A stretch of DNA of 45,498 nt from assembly GCA_003427395.1 (NCBI GenBank), contig BFEA01000069.1, positions 2,606,251 through 2,651,748 on the forward strand, given 5' to 3'. Source of the DNA: Chara braunii (lineage: Eukaryota > Streptophyta > Charophyceae > Charales > Characeae). Below are positions 18,935 through 29,084 of the stretch, piece after piece (positions within the stretch are counted from its first letter, which is position 1; every line of letters starts with the position of its first letter). A program made the translations under genes and the position numbers. Below the pieces are notes generated by a model that saw nothing but the letters and a program-made list of their open reading frames with translations, had not been told where the DNA came from and did not search any database.

Positions 18935-20570
18935 CGTTACCTATGCTTCGAGGCAATTGCTTTGTGTTACGGTGGTGCAGGTTGCAGTTTCCTCCAATTT
19001 TGATGGCAAGTACTATGTTGGAGAGCTCTCGCCCCTACAGGTTCAAGCACATAGGTTGCTTTGCTACACTTGGGTATCCCGTTTGCCGTGGAAGTGGTCA
19101 GCAAGGGACTCCTGACCCGTAAACAAATGAACCCAGTGGGTCAGACGGCCACATTGTGCAAGGCTGACCGCATTCTCACTCAGTTTCCATATGACATTTT
19201 CCACCCGTCTCTGAACGTAATTGCGGTCAGCTACGTCAAGATCTAACTGTGATTGGGATAGCATAGGTCCAAGGAAGTCGCAGTTTTTGCATGTCCTGGC
19301 TGTTTGTACAGTGAGAATGGTCAGCGCTTTGCGTTCTCCGATGCGAGAGGCAGGCTGATAAACTGCTGCATCTTTCTTCTTTTCTCGATATTCGTGATCT
19401 TTGGCGTCCAACGCTCCTTTACTCTCAGGTTCTCGACGGAGAACAAGAACTCACGCCCATGCAGTTTCATAGCTTAGATTCGGAAATGTTCAGTTCTATA
19501 GTTACAGTACCCCATGCCCTTCATCCCATTAGCTTGAGTGGTACGTCCGAATTCCAATGCATGAACTGCTGATAAACAGGCTTCAGTTCAAATCCTGCTC
19601 GAATTCTTATCTTACGGTAAGTCAAGCGAACAGGTACCTGTGGGCTGACAATTGTCGGTCGCCCGACGTCTGCTCCTGCAGCGAATTTCACAGAGAACGA
19701 GATGCTGTCAGATTGGACCCCATTTTTTTTTTTAATTATTTTTTTAAAGGCTAATTCTTTTAAGCCCAACCAATTCAATTACCTGTCAAATCTGGACAGG
19801 AGAGCCTTTCATGCCTTTTTTATTGTCATTATAGTATTACGGGGAACCCCGTAGCAGCCACATCTGTAATCAAGCCTCCAACGAGGGAACATGTGAGAGC
19901 TGCACCCACCAGCAGGTGCGATACCTGCTACAGCAGGTCGGCGATACCGGCCAGGGGTCAGCCGGTAGCATCAGGACCGAGCTTCTTCGATGGGCCAGTC
20001 ACTGTGCCTCCCCTCCGGTCCCCTCCCCCTATGAACATCAGCAGTCTCTGCTCAATGCCACTCGGGGGGACCAACGGCATATCGGCTTCTACTAGCAAGC
20101 CACATTAAAATTTTAATAAAGACGACCATCACTTCTGGCCATGCGGAACGGTTGATACACCCTTGAGCTGTTGAAACAACGATCTGAATTCGGGCAAAAT
20201 TCCTTGGACTTCAGTCGAGAGTTTTGTCGAAGACTTTTGTCGTCAGATTCCAGACCAGGATGTACAAGGCCTCGCTTTCAAAGAATTATGGTAAGATGCG
20301 TACACTTCAGACAAGACTGGCGCAAAGTTTACACGTCAGATTGTTAGCCGTTCGACGTGTCACTATGGACACCTCTTTAATCTGAGTTTGAATCCCAAGA
20401 AGTACATGAATCACGGAAAGGAAAAAAAAAGGTGCGTAAGTTTAAAAACGAGTGCGTCGGGTAGTTTCACAGCAAAAATAATGGGGGAGGGGGGTGCAAG
20501 TTTCTTCTTTGCAAAAAATATCTCTCTGATTGCAGCGTTAGAGGATCGGTAGTTTCGCAGCAACATAGAT
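18935..20570. other. Unassigned region, possible upstream exon
   Basis: A minus-strand frame of 115 codons (19411-19064) and a plus-strand frame through 18935-19115 are open but show no domain. Either could be an exon of the gene beyond the gap. 19893-20105 is a short Ser/Pro-rich plus-strand frame followed by AATAAA at ~20116. Nothing here is firm. Confidence 0.3.
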
Positions 20571-20571
20571 T

Positions 20572-20859
20572 GGGAAAAGTCATAAAACCTCCCCGCGACG
20601 AAACCTTTGTATCCATGTGGCCCCCAAACCGGGGGAAACGTGCCCCAGGCCCCCAGGTCCCAAAATGCCTTTTGGTGTCATTTTTGCAGCTTGGCTGGGC
20701 GGGTAATGGCCGCTGTGTAAAAATGGCAGGAAAGTGTTTTGCAGGGTGCAAAAATGATGTCGAAAGTGGTTTGGGGGCGTGCAGCACCTTTTTCCTCGTT
20801 TGGGGGGAAATGGATACAAAGGTTTCGTCGCGGGGCGGGGAGGTTTTATTACTTTTCCC
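20572..20859. mobile_element. Family E TIR element, copy E1
   Basis: 288 bp with ~45-bp inverted ends. The left end is GGGAAAAGTCATAAAACC, then CCGCGACGAAACC and TTTGTATCCAT; the right end is the reverse order. The interior shares TGTGTAAAAATGGCAGGAAAG and GGGTGCAAAAATGATG with copies at 21887-22020 and 24989-25290. The flanking bases do not match clearly. Confidence 0.7.
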
Positions 20860-21011
20860 TAATATATTTGTGGGCGGGGTCCCACTTTCCTTGCAAAATT
20901 ACATCTTTCGGACCCCTAAACCATTTCTGCTGCCAGACTTCAAAAGCACTCTATTTCTGCACTTACCCCAAGAAAGAAAGAAAGGCCAAGCAAAGGCCAA
21001 GTACACAAATA

Positions 21012-21161
21012 CGGGAAAAGTTATAAAACCTCCCGGGGGTCATTTTCTGCCCCTTTGGGGGAACTGAATTTTATCTGAATACACAAAGTTTTTGTTTTTG
21101 CCCCCTTGGGGAAACTGAATACAAACGTTTTGTCGCCAGAAAGGTTTTATAACTTTTACCC
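21012..21161. mobile_element. Family E short derivative with 8-bp duplication
   Basis: 150 bp: CGGGAAAAGTTATAAAACC at the left and GGTTTTATAACTTTTACC at the right, flanked by CACAAATA at 21004-21011 and 21162-21169. An 8-bp duplication is typical of hAT elements. Confidence 0.65.
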
Positions 21162-21540
21162 ACAAATATGTTGGCCCTGCCCTTTGAAAAAAGCCATGCA
21201 TATGCTTTGGAAGTTTGGATTTAAAAAAAAAAAAAAAAAACTTCTGTTTCTCTTACCTTCCACTACCTACTCCTAAGACTATCTAGAGGGGACCCCTGCA
21301 AGCATAGTTTCCTCTCTCTGTGAAGGGGAGATTTCATGTTGCCCCTTGCCCCTAATGGTTAGGGTATAGGGTTGGGGCCGCCAGTGGGGGTCTGGCTAAC
21401 ACAAAGACCGAGACCTGCCAGTAGCTGTGCCTCCCTTTCTCATCGTCCCCCACCCTTCATCGAGTAGCAGCAGAGGAGCTTACATTGGCATCCACCAGAG
21501 CAGTACGGCCCGTATGAACGGACGGACGCCCGTACGGCCG

Positions 21541-21637
21541 GGGCCAAGTCCCACTTGGTCCCGTGCTTCATTTCTGGCCGTCGATCTTCGTAATCTACGG
21601 TCAGCAATCAAGGATTGGGGTAAGTGGGACCTGGCCC
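21541..21637. mobile_element. Family B MITE, 97 bp, copy B2
   Basis: GGGCCAAGTCCCACTTGG to TAAGTGGGACCTGGCCC. Flanks CCG/CCA differ by one base. Confidence 0.78.
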
Positions 21638-21886
21638 CCATACCTCGTCCGAACCGGCCAAGTTTAAAGCGATGTCGAGAGAAAGGGTGCTTTCGACGTT
21701 CTCAAGAACAGCTACTAGGAGGAGAAGAGAGGTGCCGAAATTGCGACAAATGGAAACTGACCAAGTGGGAATACGATCAATCAATAGCAAAACACAAGTG
21801 AGATGCACGCTTTCAATATAATTTCAAAGTCAAGTTCTCATTAGCGAAAACTTCATTCAGCATCGCACAGAGACTCAGAGAGTGAA

Positions 21887-22020
21887 ACATGGCGGGAAAG
21901 TGTTTTCCAGGGCGCAAATATAACGCCCAAAGTGATTTCGGGGCCTGCGCATCTTTTTCCCCGTTTGGGGGGGAAATCGATACAAAGGTTGCTTCGCGGG
22001 GAGGTTTTATGACTTTTCCC
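21887..22020. mobile_element. Family E right half
   Basis: Starts ATGGCGGGAAAGTGTTTTCC and ends GAGGTTTTATGACTTTTCCC. It matches the right half of E1; the left end is absent. Confidence 0.6.
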
Positions 22021-22059
22021 AGACACCTTCAACTACTCTGCTTCGTCTTTTCTTCTCCG

Positions 22060-22061
<2 letters not shown>

Positions 22062-22117
<56 letters not shown>

Positions 22118-22214
22118 CACACACACACCCACGCTTACGCACTGCTCTCTACGCCGCATTGGTATTCAGCAGTGCACAGACGTACCTCACAGGAGTACGT
22201 CACCTGGGGGGGGT

Positions 22215-22283
<69 letters not shown>
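22062..22283. repeat. Inverted (CT)n / (GA)n pair
   Basis: A (CT)n tract to ~22114, a ~100-bp unique spacer, then (GA)n at 22217-22283. It is the same arrangement as around the assembly gap at 18.3 kb. Confidence 0.85.
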
Positions 22284-22288
<5 letters not shown>

Positions 22289-22472
22289 TAGTCTAAGACT
22301 GCGAGCAGTTGATATCGACGTTGGCGATGACAGGATACGGTTCCCTCACAGCAAGCTCAAGTACCAAACCTTCCACCCGCAGTGATAACGTCGAACTGAA
22401 TAATCGAGCAACGACCAAAACAGCAAACGCGAAAAGAGATCCAGGAACGACCAAAACCACAAAAACGAAAAG

Positions 22473-22642
22473 GTCCTTCGGGACATCCGTTAAAAGGATT
22501 GGAACGATACAAAGAGAGAGAAAAGGGTAAATTAGCAAATGGCCCCTGCGCTTTCAAGGATGACACGCATAAATCGAGAAAAGGGTAAATTAGCAAATGG
22601 CCCCTGCGCTTTCAAGGATGACACGCATAAATCGAGAAATGG
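22473..22642 (+). pseudogene. U6 snRNA-derived copy with internal 58-bp duplication
   Basis: The 5' part GTCCTTCGGGACATCCGTT and GATTGGAACGATACAAAGAG is U6-like. The 3' part (TTAGCAAATGGCCCCTGCGC, TTTCAAGGATGACACGC, ATAAATCGAGAA) is present twice in tandem with a period of 58 bp (repeat starts 22521 and 22579). The end fuses to a family C arm (GAAGTGCAATTACAAACTG, to ~22683). The ACAGAGA box reads ACAAAGA. It is not functional. Confidence 0.75.
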
Positions 22643-22689
22643 CCCCTGAAGTGCAATTACAAACTGTTTTCGTGACTGCGCTCGTAAGA

Positions 22690-23311
22690 TCGGGGAACGA
22701 TAGCGTATAACGCTCGTAAGATCGGGGAAAGATTCTACTGAGGGTTTCTACTGAGGGAATTTCCGATTTTGCTGTGCTTTTCGCTTCAAGTTGTTGTTGT
22801 GATCCGCGACGTAGAGAAGTAGCAGTCGCGCGCGCAAAGAGACTCTCATACCAGTCTCAAGACTCTCAACAAAGCGAACGGTTAAAAAAAAGAAGGCATT
22901 GCCAATTAAAAAAAAATAAAAATGAACATACTAGGGAAACGTTTCGCAAGAAACGAATCAAAGGTAGTCGTAGTAGACGAAAAGGGACATACCATTTTTT
23001 TCTCAAATTCTCATTAAATTTGTGGTGCTCGAAAAGTACTTAAAACCCTTCCCTCCTCTTTGTGTCGAATTGTGTCCTCTCCCTTAATAATTTATTCGAT
23101 CTCCACTTCACCTGCGATCCCGACAAACCCTTCACTCTCCTAGTTACGTCTCTCTCAACCATCACCATCACTTTCACGTTCTCCTAGTACACCTACCACA
23201 AATTTCCTACTTAAAAAAATAATAAATATATGTCCTCTTCTCCCTCTCTGCCTACGGTTTACCGGGCAGTTCTATTTGACGATATATATATATAGAGAGA
23301 GAGAGAGATAC

Positions 23312-23406
<95 letters not shown>

Positions 23407-24700
23407 TCCTACCGCCTTCAAAATAAAAAGTAAAAAAGGACTTGCTTCTTGGCTTTCGTAATACAGTCGGAGACCAAACTGAGAACTGGAAAAAAAAAAA
23501 AAAAAAAAAAAAAAAAAACACACGAAATCTTCAACGAAGTATGGGAGGTGTATACGAAGCTGGCGCAAACCCTAACCTTCCCCCCCCCAAAAAAAAAGTA
23601 CAGCTCGGAGGAAACTCGAAGCTCCATTCGAGACGAGAACAAGGGGACCGTTTTTACCTTGCCGCGTGCGCTCCGCTTGTGAAGCCACGTGTCCAAACTT
23701 GATCCTGACTGAGCGACGTGTACCCGCGCAGCCCTTCGAGAACGATCGAGATTCTCTGACATGTCCAACAATCGATTGTGGCCTCAACTTCTGTCGTCCT
23801 CAAGCGACATCCAGATGGAAGGAGCACCTCTCTATGTATCGAACCGGAGGCAGGTGGGAGACGATGCGGCTACGGCGATCCATAGACAAACTATGTCCAC
23901 CAACTGTCTCTATAGTGATCACTTGTGCTCAACATCGGTAGGAGAAGTAGGGGAGGTAGGAGAGGTAGGACAGGGGAGAGCAGGTGTGTGCGTGCGTGTG
24001 GGTGTGGAGAACGAAAAGAGGGAGGAGGTCGGTCCAACGATGGCTTGTTCAGCACGCCAGAAGTGTGTGGGGAAGACTTCCGTCAAAGGCAATTTATATA
24101 GAATGAACTATGCCTCCAATTAGGAGTAGTGGTAGGTAGTTAGTGTGAGGGAATTTTCGGCCCCGTTCTATGATCAGTGTAATAAAGAGCAGAGCCTCTC
24201 TTTTGTAAAAAAAAACAAAAAAACAAAGTGGTTCACTTTATTTTTCGGCATAACATACTTTGTTTTCAGAGAATTGGGATTTTTTTTTTTTTTTTTTTTT
24301 TTGCTGCGACCCTCCCCTGGTCCTCACACGGCCGGGCCGCCGGGGAAAACAGGGTGACCCGGGTGGCCCGCCTGGTAGCCTAGTGAATTTCTTTCCCCCC
24401 CCCAAAACAAAAACAAAAAAAAAGTGCAGTTCTGAGTTGAAGTGCTGACGTCAGAACTGCAGTATCAGATCGTGGTGTGCAGACAGGCTGAGTTCAGACA
24501 CGGCAACACAGAGCTCAAATGTCATAATAGCTCAGTATGTTCTCCACGAGAGTAAAGCCTCACATTTTGTGCTAACTTGTCTGATAGACAGCTATCTTTT
24601 TGAAATTGCCCTTTCAGACTCGGGGCCTGATTTTGTTGCCCACACGTGTTTTCCTTGCCCTTTCTGAAACGTGAAATGTGATGCATCCTCACTTATTTCA
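22690..24700. other. Intergenic DNA with (GATA)n and poly(A) tracts
   Basis: A (GATA)n array at ~23310-23405, a poly(A) of ~28 near 23490-23518, and T- and C-homopolymers near 24280-24420. Open frames here run through these tracts and are not supported. No RNA gene is recognised. Confidence 0.5.
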
Positions 24701-24710
24701 ACAAAAAAAA

Positions 24711-24890
24711 AAACTACCGCGCAGTCAGGGTTTGAGTTTGTAATGGCACTCGTGGCAAACAGGCCGGTAATGCTGAATGTATATGACCTACATTTAGGGT
24801 CCGGTGCGGTCGCTTGGAGGTGTGTTGTAATCGTGGGATTGCCTGAAGTGCAATTACAAACTGTTTTCGTGACTGCACCAAAGTTACCCC
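24711..24890. mobile_element. Family C MITE, intact copy
   Basis: Inverted ~38-bp arms: left ACTACCGCGCAGTCAGGG and GAGTTTGTAATGGCACT; right AGTGCAATTACAAACTG and TTTTCGTGACTGCACC. It supplies the family consensus used to read the copies at 3640, 4876, 6299 and 44978. Confidence 0.65.
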
Positions 24891-24988
24891 CCCCAAAAAA
24901 TTATTCTGGCCAATAGAGCTCAAGCGCATGTAGAACTTGCAGGATGCTGCAATGCCTGTGGGCCCTTCCTATCAAACCCTAAAAGTTT

Positions 24989-25290
24989 GGGAAAAGTTAT
25001 GAAACCTCCCCGCGACGAAACCTTTGTATTCATTTCCCCCCAAAAGGGGTCAAAACCAAAAATGTCGCTGCCACCCCCCCCCCCCCCCCCCCCCCCAAAT
25101 ACTTTTCGTGTCATTTTCCCATCCTGGCCGGGCCGGTAGCGCGCCCACTGTGCAAAAATGGCGAGAAAGTGTTTTACAGGGTGCAAAAATGATGCCGAAG
25201 GTCATTTTGGGGCCTGCAAAACTTTTTGTGCCGTCTGCGGGTGAAATGAATACAAAGGTTTCGGCGCGGGGAGGTTTTATAACTTTTCTC
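24989..25290. mobile_element. Family E TIR element, copy E4
   Basis: GGGAAAAGTTATGAAACC with CCGCGACGAAACC at the left; the matching inverted end is GGTTTTATAACTTTTC. A run of ~22 C lies inside. The interior matches E1. Confidence 0.7.
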
Positions 25291-25299
25291 TTCTTTTGG

Positions 25300-26106
25300 G
25301 CACAAATGATCTTTACCACTTTTCACAACATGAGCCTTAGAGGTGGATCCTGCAGGTTTGATGGAAAAAGCGAGGAAAGTCGGGAATAGAATTTCTGGTG
25401 GAGACTGGGAAACAGGGCCCTTGAGAGCATGAGCATAGTCCCAGCGGAGAATAGAAATTTACGATTTTGTCAAAACGGACAAGAGAAGCTGTCTCATAGA
25501 TATGGAAGTGGTATTCACACCACTGTGAGAGAGGGTCCAAAACCGGATCTACAGAGTTATGGGCTTGGCTCCACTGTGCCGCACCCAAAGAGTATTTTGG
25601 AGCTTTGAATGCTCCGAATCTGTTCAGAATATTGCATCGCTCTGAGTGTATCTTTTCCGGACTCAGTCAGATACAGTCCATCAAGTTCTCTTTCCTTCTC
25701 CCCCCCCCCTCCCCATTTTACTACCCCAAAAATGCGGACAATTTCTCTATGATCTATGTGTGCCATCCATGCGCAGGGGTTAGGAATAACATATTGCAAG
25801 GAAAACCATATCTTGCAAGGAAGTGGAATCCCCACCAGGACTGCAATTGCGCTCACACGCCTATTAGAAAGGAAACAGAGGGCCTCGCCGAGGAGTCGAC
25901 AAGGACTACTCCCTGAGGACTTCTCATGAGGGTTTCCTGTCGTGTGCATGGCGCCGAACTGCAGTCTCTTGATCCTGGTGACTTGTCGGAGGGTGGATGT
26001 TTTGACATTTGTGAGAATGTTTCTTCCTCCGCGCCTGCTTACTCGCGAATCCAAGGACAGAAGGTGCTCGAGCGAGGCCATTCGGAGTCGTCCTGAATCA
26101 GGATGA
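25300..26106. other. Region upstream of LINE fragment, not resolved
   Basis: It may include diverged LINE ORF2 sequence, but frames are broken and no motif is recognisable. Open frames on both strands are not supported as genes. Confidence 0.35.
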
Positions 26107-26556
26107 GTTGGCCTGTCCTGGCTCAGGGCAAATAGGGTACCATTGGACCCTCAGTGCCGTAGATGCAGAAGAGCAGAAGAAACAGCCACGCACCTGTGGT
26201 GGGACTACATTGAGTCCAAAAGGATATGGGTATGGTGGGCCGGTCTTTGGCTTGCTCAGGTCGAGGACCTGGTCCAATGGGATGAATGCTTTGTGGTCGA
26301 AGGCATCCTGCATAATGCAGAAGCAATAGGCCGGGGGTGGGAGTATGTGGCCATAGCCTGCAGGGCGGCCATCATGCAGGTTATATGGAAACTGAGAAAT
26401 GATAGAGTGTTCAAGTCCAAATTCTACTCGGACAGGGACATCAAGAATATGATCCTGGAGGGGGTACGGTCCCTGGTATGGCCAGATTGGAGACACACAG
26501 GAAGAGCTTGTGGCCGGAAAGCAGCCAGGGACCGCTTCTTTTGCAGCTGGGGTTAG
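26107..26556 (+). pseudogene. LINE ORF2 C-terminal fragment (zf-RVT type)
   Basis: 150-codon open frame. It contains RVPLDPQCRRC, a CxxC pair followed by EETATHLWWDY, the Cys/His segment typical of the C-terminus of plant L1-type ORF2. After that come W-rich and basic sequence and a final DRFFCSWG. There is no RT or endonuclease part, as expected of a 5'-truncated LINE insertion. A TGA sits just upstream at 26104-26106. It probably belongs to a LINE related to the one at 29-35 kb but is a separate insertion. Confidence 0.75.
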
Positions 26557-27109
26557 AGAGTTAGATTCCTTAAGTTAAAGGCCACGGGCATTGTGTTGGA
26601 ACCCTGGTTGTTGGGGCCCAGACCTCCGTGAGTAGTCTATAGGCATTTTGGTACCTATCCCGACAGTGGGGTCACTATTCAATCATGCCCGCTGAGAATC
26701 TACTCTCGTTTATTAGGCGCTGGAAAGGGCCTGGGGGATATACTGTAGTCTAGGCTGTTGTTATATCCTCCAGTGGGTATAGCTCTTCAAATACTTAAGA
26801 ACTGTCGTCTCACTCTTTCTGTTTTTTGTTCTGGATAGGGCTAGATTTCAAGGATTGATTTGGAACCAACAAGGTGAAAGGCCTGACGCATCGGGCACCA
26901 CAGAAGAGTAAGTTGGAAGAAGGTGTTGACGTTGATTATTTGATTGATCTGTAAGGGACGCTGGACCCGGTTTCCAGCAGGTGCAGCTCCCCACGAATAG
27001 ACCGGAGCCATCTTTCAGTGCCCGTCCCTATCACTTGGGGCTCTTACACGCAAGAGGCAGGGGCTGAGGCCAACCTGATGTTAAANAAAAAAAAAAAAAA
27101 AAAAAAAAA
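26107..27109 (+). mobile_element. 5'-truncated L1-like LINE with poly(A) tail
   Basis: The ORF2 C-terminus is followed by a ~525-bp 3' UTR and poly(A) at 27083-27109 (one N at 27086). The UTR segment GCTGGACCCGGTTTCCAGCAGG (26961) recurs in variant form at 28229 and near 45425, consistent with a shared LINE 3' end. The exact 5' junction and target duplication were not found. Confidence 0.7.
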
Positions 27110-27159
27110 TGTAAGAAAGTAAATGGATTTTTTTTGTTCTTCTTTTTTCTTCATTACAA

Positions 27160-27265
27160 CGTACATGTGCACTACTTTCCAAAGGTGCAAAATGAGACTG
27201 AATCCACTGCTAGAACATGGATCATAGACACATAACCATCTTTTTTGTTTTTTCTTTGGCAGGCT
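27160..27265. mobile_element. Decayed family A MITE
   Basis: GTGCACTAC, GTGCAAAATGAGACTGAATC, TGCTAGAACATGG and a TTTTTGTTTTTTC run are recognisable. Termini are lost. Confidence 0.5.
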
Positions 27266-27289
27266 GTGTTCTTTGTAGACTATTTTGGG

Positions 27290-27390
27290 GGCAATAAGGT
27301 AAGATGGGAAAAAAAATCAATTCGAGCGGTCTCTTGAGCCCACCTCTGGAGGTGGTCTCAAAAAGGGTCCTTCCGCAGGCCGCTGATTGT
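27290..27390. repeat. Inverted partner of 7556-7658
   Basis: GCAATAAGGTAAGATGGG, CCACCTCTGGAGGTGGTCTC palindrome, AAAAAGGGTCC and CCGCAGGCC in the reverse order and strand of the 7.5-kb block. Confidence 0.6.
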
Positions 27391-27675
27391 TTTATTTATT
27401 TCCGAAGATGTCTCTTCAGCAAATAGTTCCACTTTCTCTTTCGCTTTTTCTGGCCCTCATGCGTGGGTTGACTTCTTTCTGTTTCCAGAACAATGCTGAG
27501 GAGGTCATCTTCCAGACCCCATCAATCAAAGCCAGAGGATAAAAGCAGCTCACTCCTAGGTCTGGGAACAGTGAGACCGTATGAAAACACAAACAAGCAA
27601 CAACAGGTTGCAGCGATCTCTCACCATAAACTTAGGGATAATTGGTAGAAAGAGCCCACGTCAAAGCCTTTTCAA

Positions 27676-28054
27676 TTTTGGCCGCCCGAAACTCGGCCGT
27701 TTGGTACTACCAGCCCAAACGTCTTCAGCCGGGGTGAAAGGCGCCTTTGCGCGTGGCCACATCTCCCTGGGCTTGTTTTTACCGGCTTAAGAATTTGGCG
27801 CTGTTTTTGGGCCAGATGCATGAAGCAGTAGGGCCATTCTTTTTCAAAATACGGTACGTGGGCCTCATTCTGGCCGCATCCTATACTTCAGCGGTACCAC
27901 ACTCGGCCTCTTTTACATTAAAATGAATCTGGCGCTGTTATGCACCAGATTCCTGATCAGGTAGTACCCTTGGAGGGACGCATGGGCCTGTAGTACCCCA
28001 CATGGAAGTCATTGGGCCGGTAGTACCAAACGACCGAGTTTCGGGCGGCCAAAA
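27676..28054. mobile_element. Family G TIR element, 379 bp
   Basis: ~40-bp near-perfect inverted ends: TTTTGGCCGCCCGAAACTCG with CCGTTTGGTACTACC at the left, and the reverse complement at the right. It is non-coding. The target duplication could not be identified. Confidence 0.7.
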
Positions 28055-28228
28055 CCGAATAGGTTTTTATCTCATAAACTTAAGTTAAGGGGAGTTGATC
28101 TCCATTTCATCATGATGTGGCGAATCCTCACACTGGCACATTGCCTGGTAATCACAAAGTCAAATGCACAATGTAAGCACTGCCAGTCAAAACAGGGATA
28201 GGATCTGTAGAAATGTCTGAGTATAAAG

Positions 28229-28440
28229 GGATGCTGGACCCGTTCTCCAGCAGGTGCTGCTCGGCCCTAGGCCACGCACGGCCAGTGCATGGCCTAGGCC
28301 GCGCATGGCCGGTGCTCACCACCAATAGATTGGGATCATTGGGGCCATGTTACGGTATTATGACCCTGGTGTACCAGTTCTTTCCTACAAGCCCCGGACC
28401 CTACGGCAGGTCCAATGCCAATCATGTTATAAAAATTAAT
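28229..28440 (+). repeat. LINE 3'-end-like repeat
   Basis: ATGCTGGACCCGTTCTCCAG and CACCACCAATAGATTGGGATC resemble the 3' UTR of the LINE at 26107-27109. It ends in A-rich DNA near 28440-28485. Confidence 0.5.
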
Positions 28441-28489
28441 AAAACCAAAACAAGGACAAAAAGAAAGAAACGGAACAGAAGGAAACCCG

Positions 28490-28586
28490 GGGCCAAGTCC
28501 CACTTACCCTGATTCTTCATTTCCGTCTGCTGATCATTGTAATCTACAGTCAGAAGTTGAGATTTCGGGTAAGTGGGACCTGGCCC
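28490..28586. mobile_element. Family B MITE, 97 bp, copy B3
   Basis: GGGCCAAGTCCCACTTAC to GTAAGTGGGACCTGGCCC, with exact CCG duplication (28487-28489 and 28587-28589). Confidence 0.82.
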
Positions 28587-28639
28587 CCGCTGAACAGTGA
28601 GGAGTAGAGAAAGGCTGCCCCGCGGCTGGGGTACCCGTT

Positions 28640-29084
28640 TTTCTAATAAAGAGTCACACTACATGTGGCAGAAAACAGAACGGAAAGAACCGCGAAGTCC
28701 TGAGGACTAGAAAACAAACATGGCACCAATACAAGTGGACAAACACAAGCAAAAATAAAAGGAGAAGGGGGAAATACCTTGGAGTCACACCCAGCAGTAA
28801 AGGCAACTTTAGTATTTCCCATAATTGTGGAGCAAAAAAGGCCAAATGCAGCAAAAAAGGGGACCCAAAAATCTGCCAAGCAGAGCGCCACGCCGCCACG
28901 GTGGGTAATAAATGGCGCAGTTTTAGACCCCCGCTAAATTAAAACGGGCACATTTCGAAACCAGCACCATGACACCGGCACCACTTTGTCTTTTCTTGCC
29001 TATTTCAAACTAAAAGTGTGTCACACTGTCACAGTCACAGTTTCCCCAAAAGGAAAAGAAAACAGCACCACCCTCAGCATCAAA
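28640..29084. other. Sequence beyond the LINE 3' truncation
   Basis: The LINE ORF2 frame runs into a TAG at 29085-29087 and then loses similarity. The C-terminal zf-RVT and poly(A) expected of the element are not seen here. No other gene is recognised. Confidence 0.4.

Noticed and set aside
18171-19115. Long frames crossing the gap (Ser/Leu and Arg/Glu repeats)
   Set aside because: Produced by (CT)n/(GA)n microsatellites and N bases.
23249-23790. Several frames around the GATA and poly(A) tracts
   Set aside because: Composition (YLSI repeats, F and K runs) comes directly from simple repeats.
25557-26081. 174-codon minus-strand gene
   Set aside because: Lies antisense to sequence just upstream of a LINE fragment, includes a C-rich run read as Gly, and has no recognisable motif.
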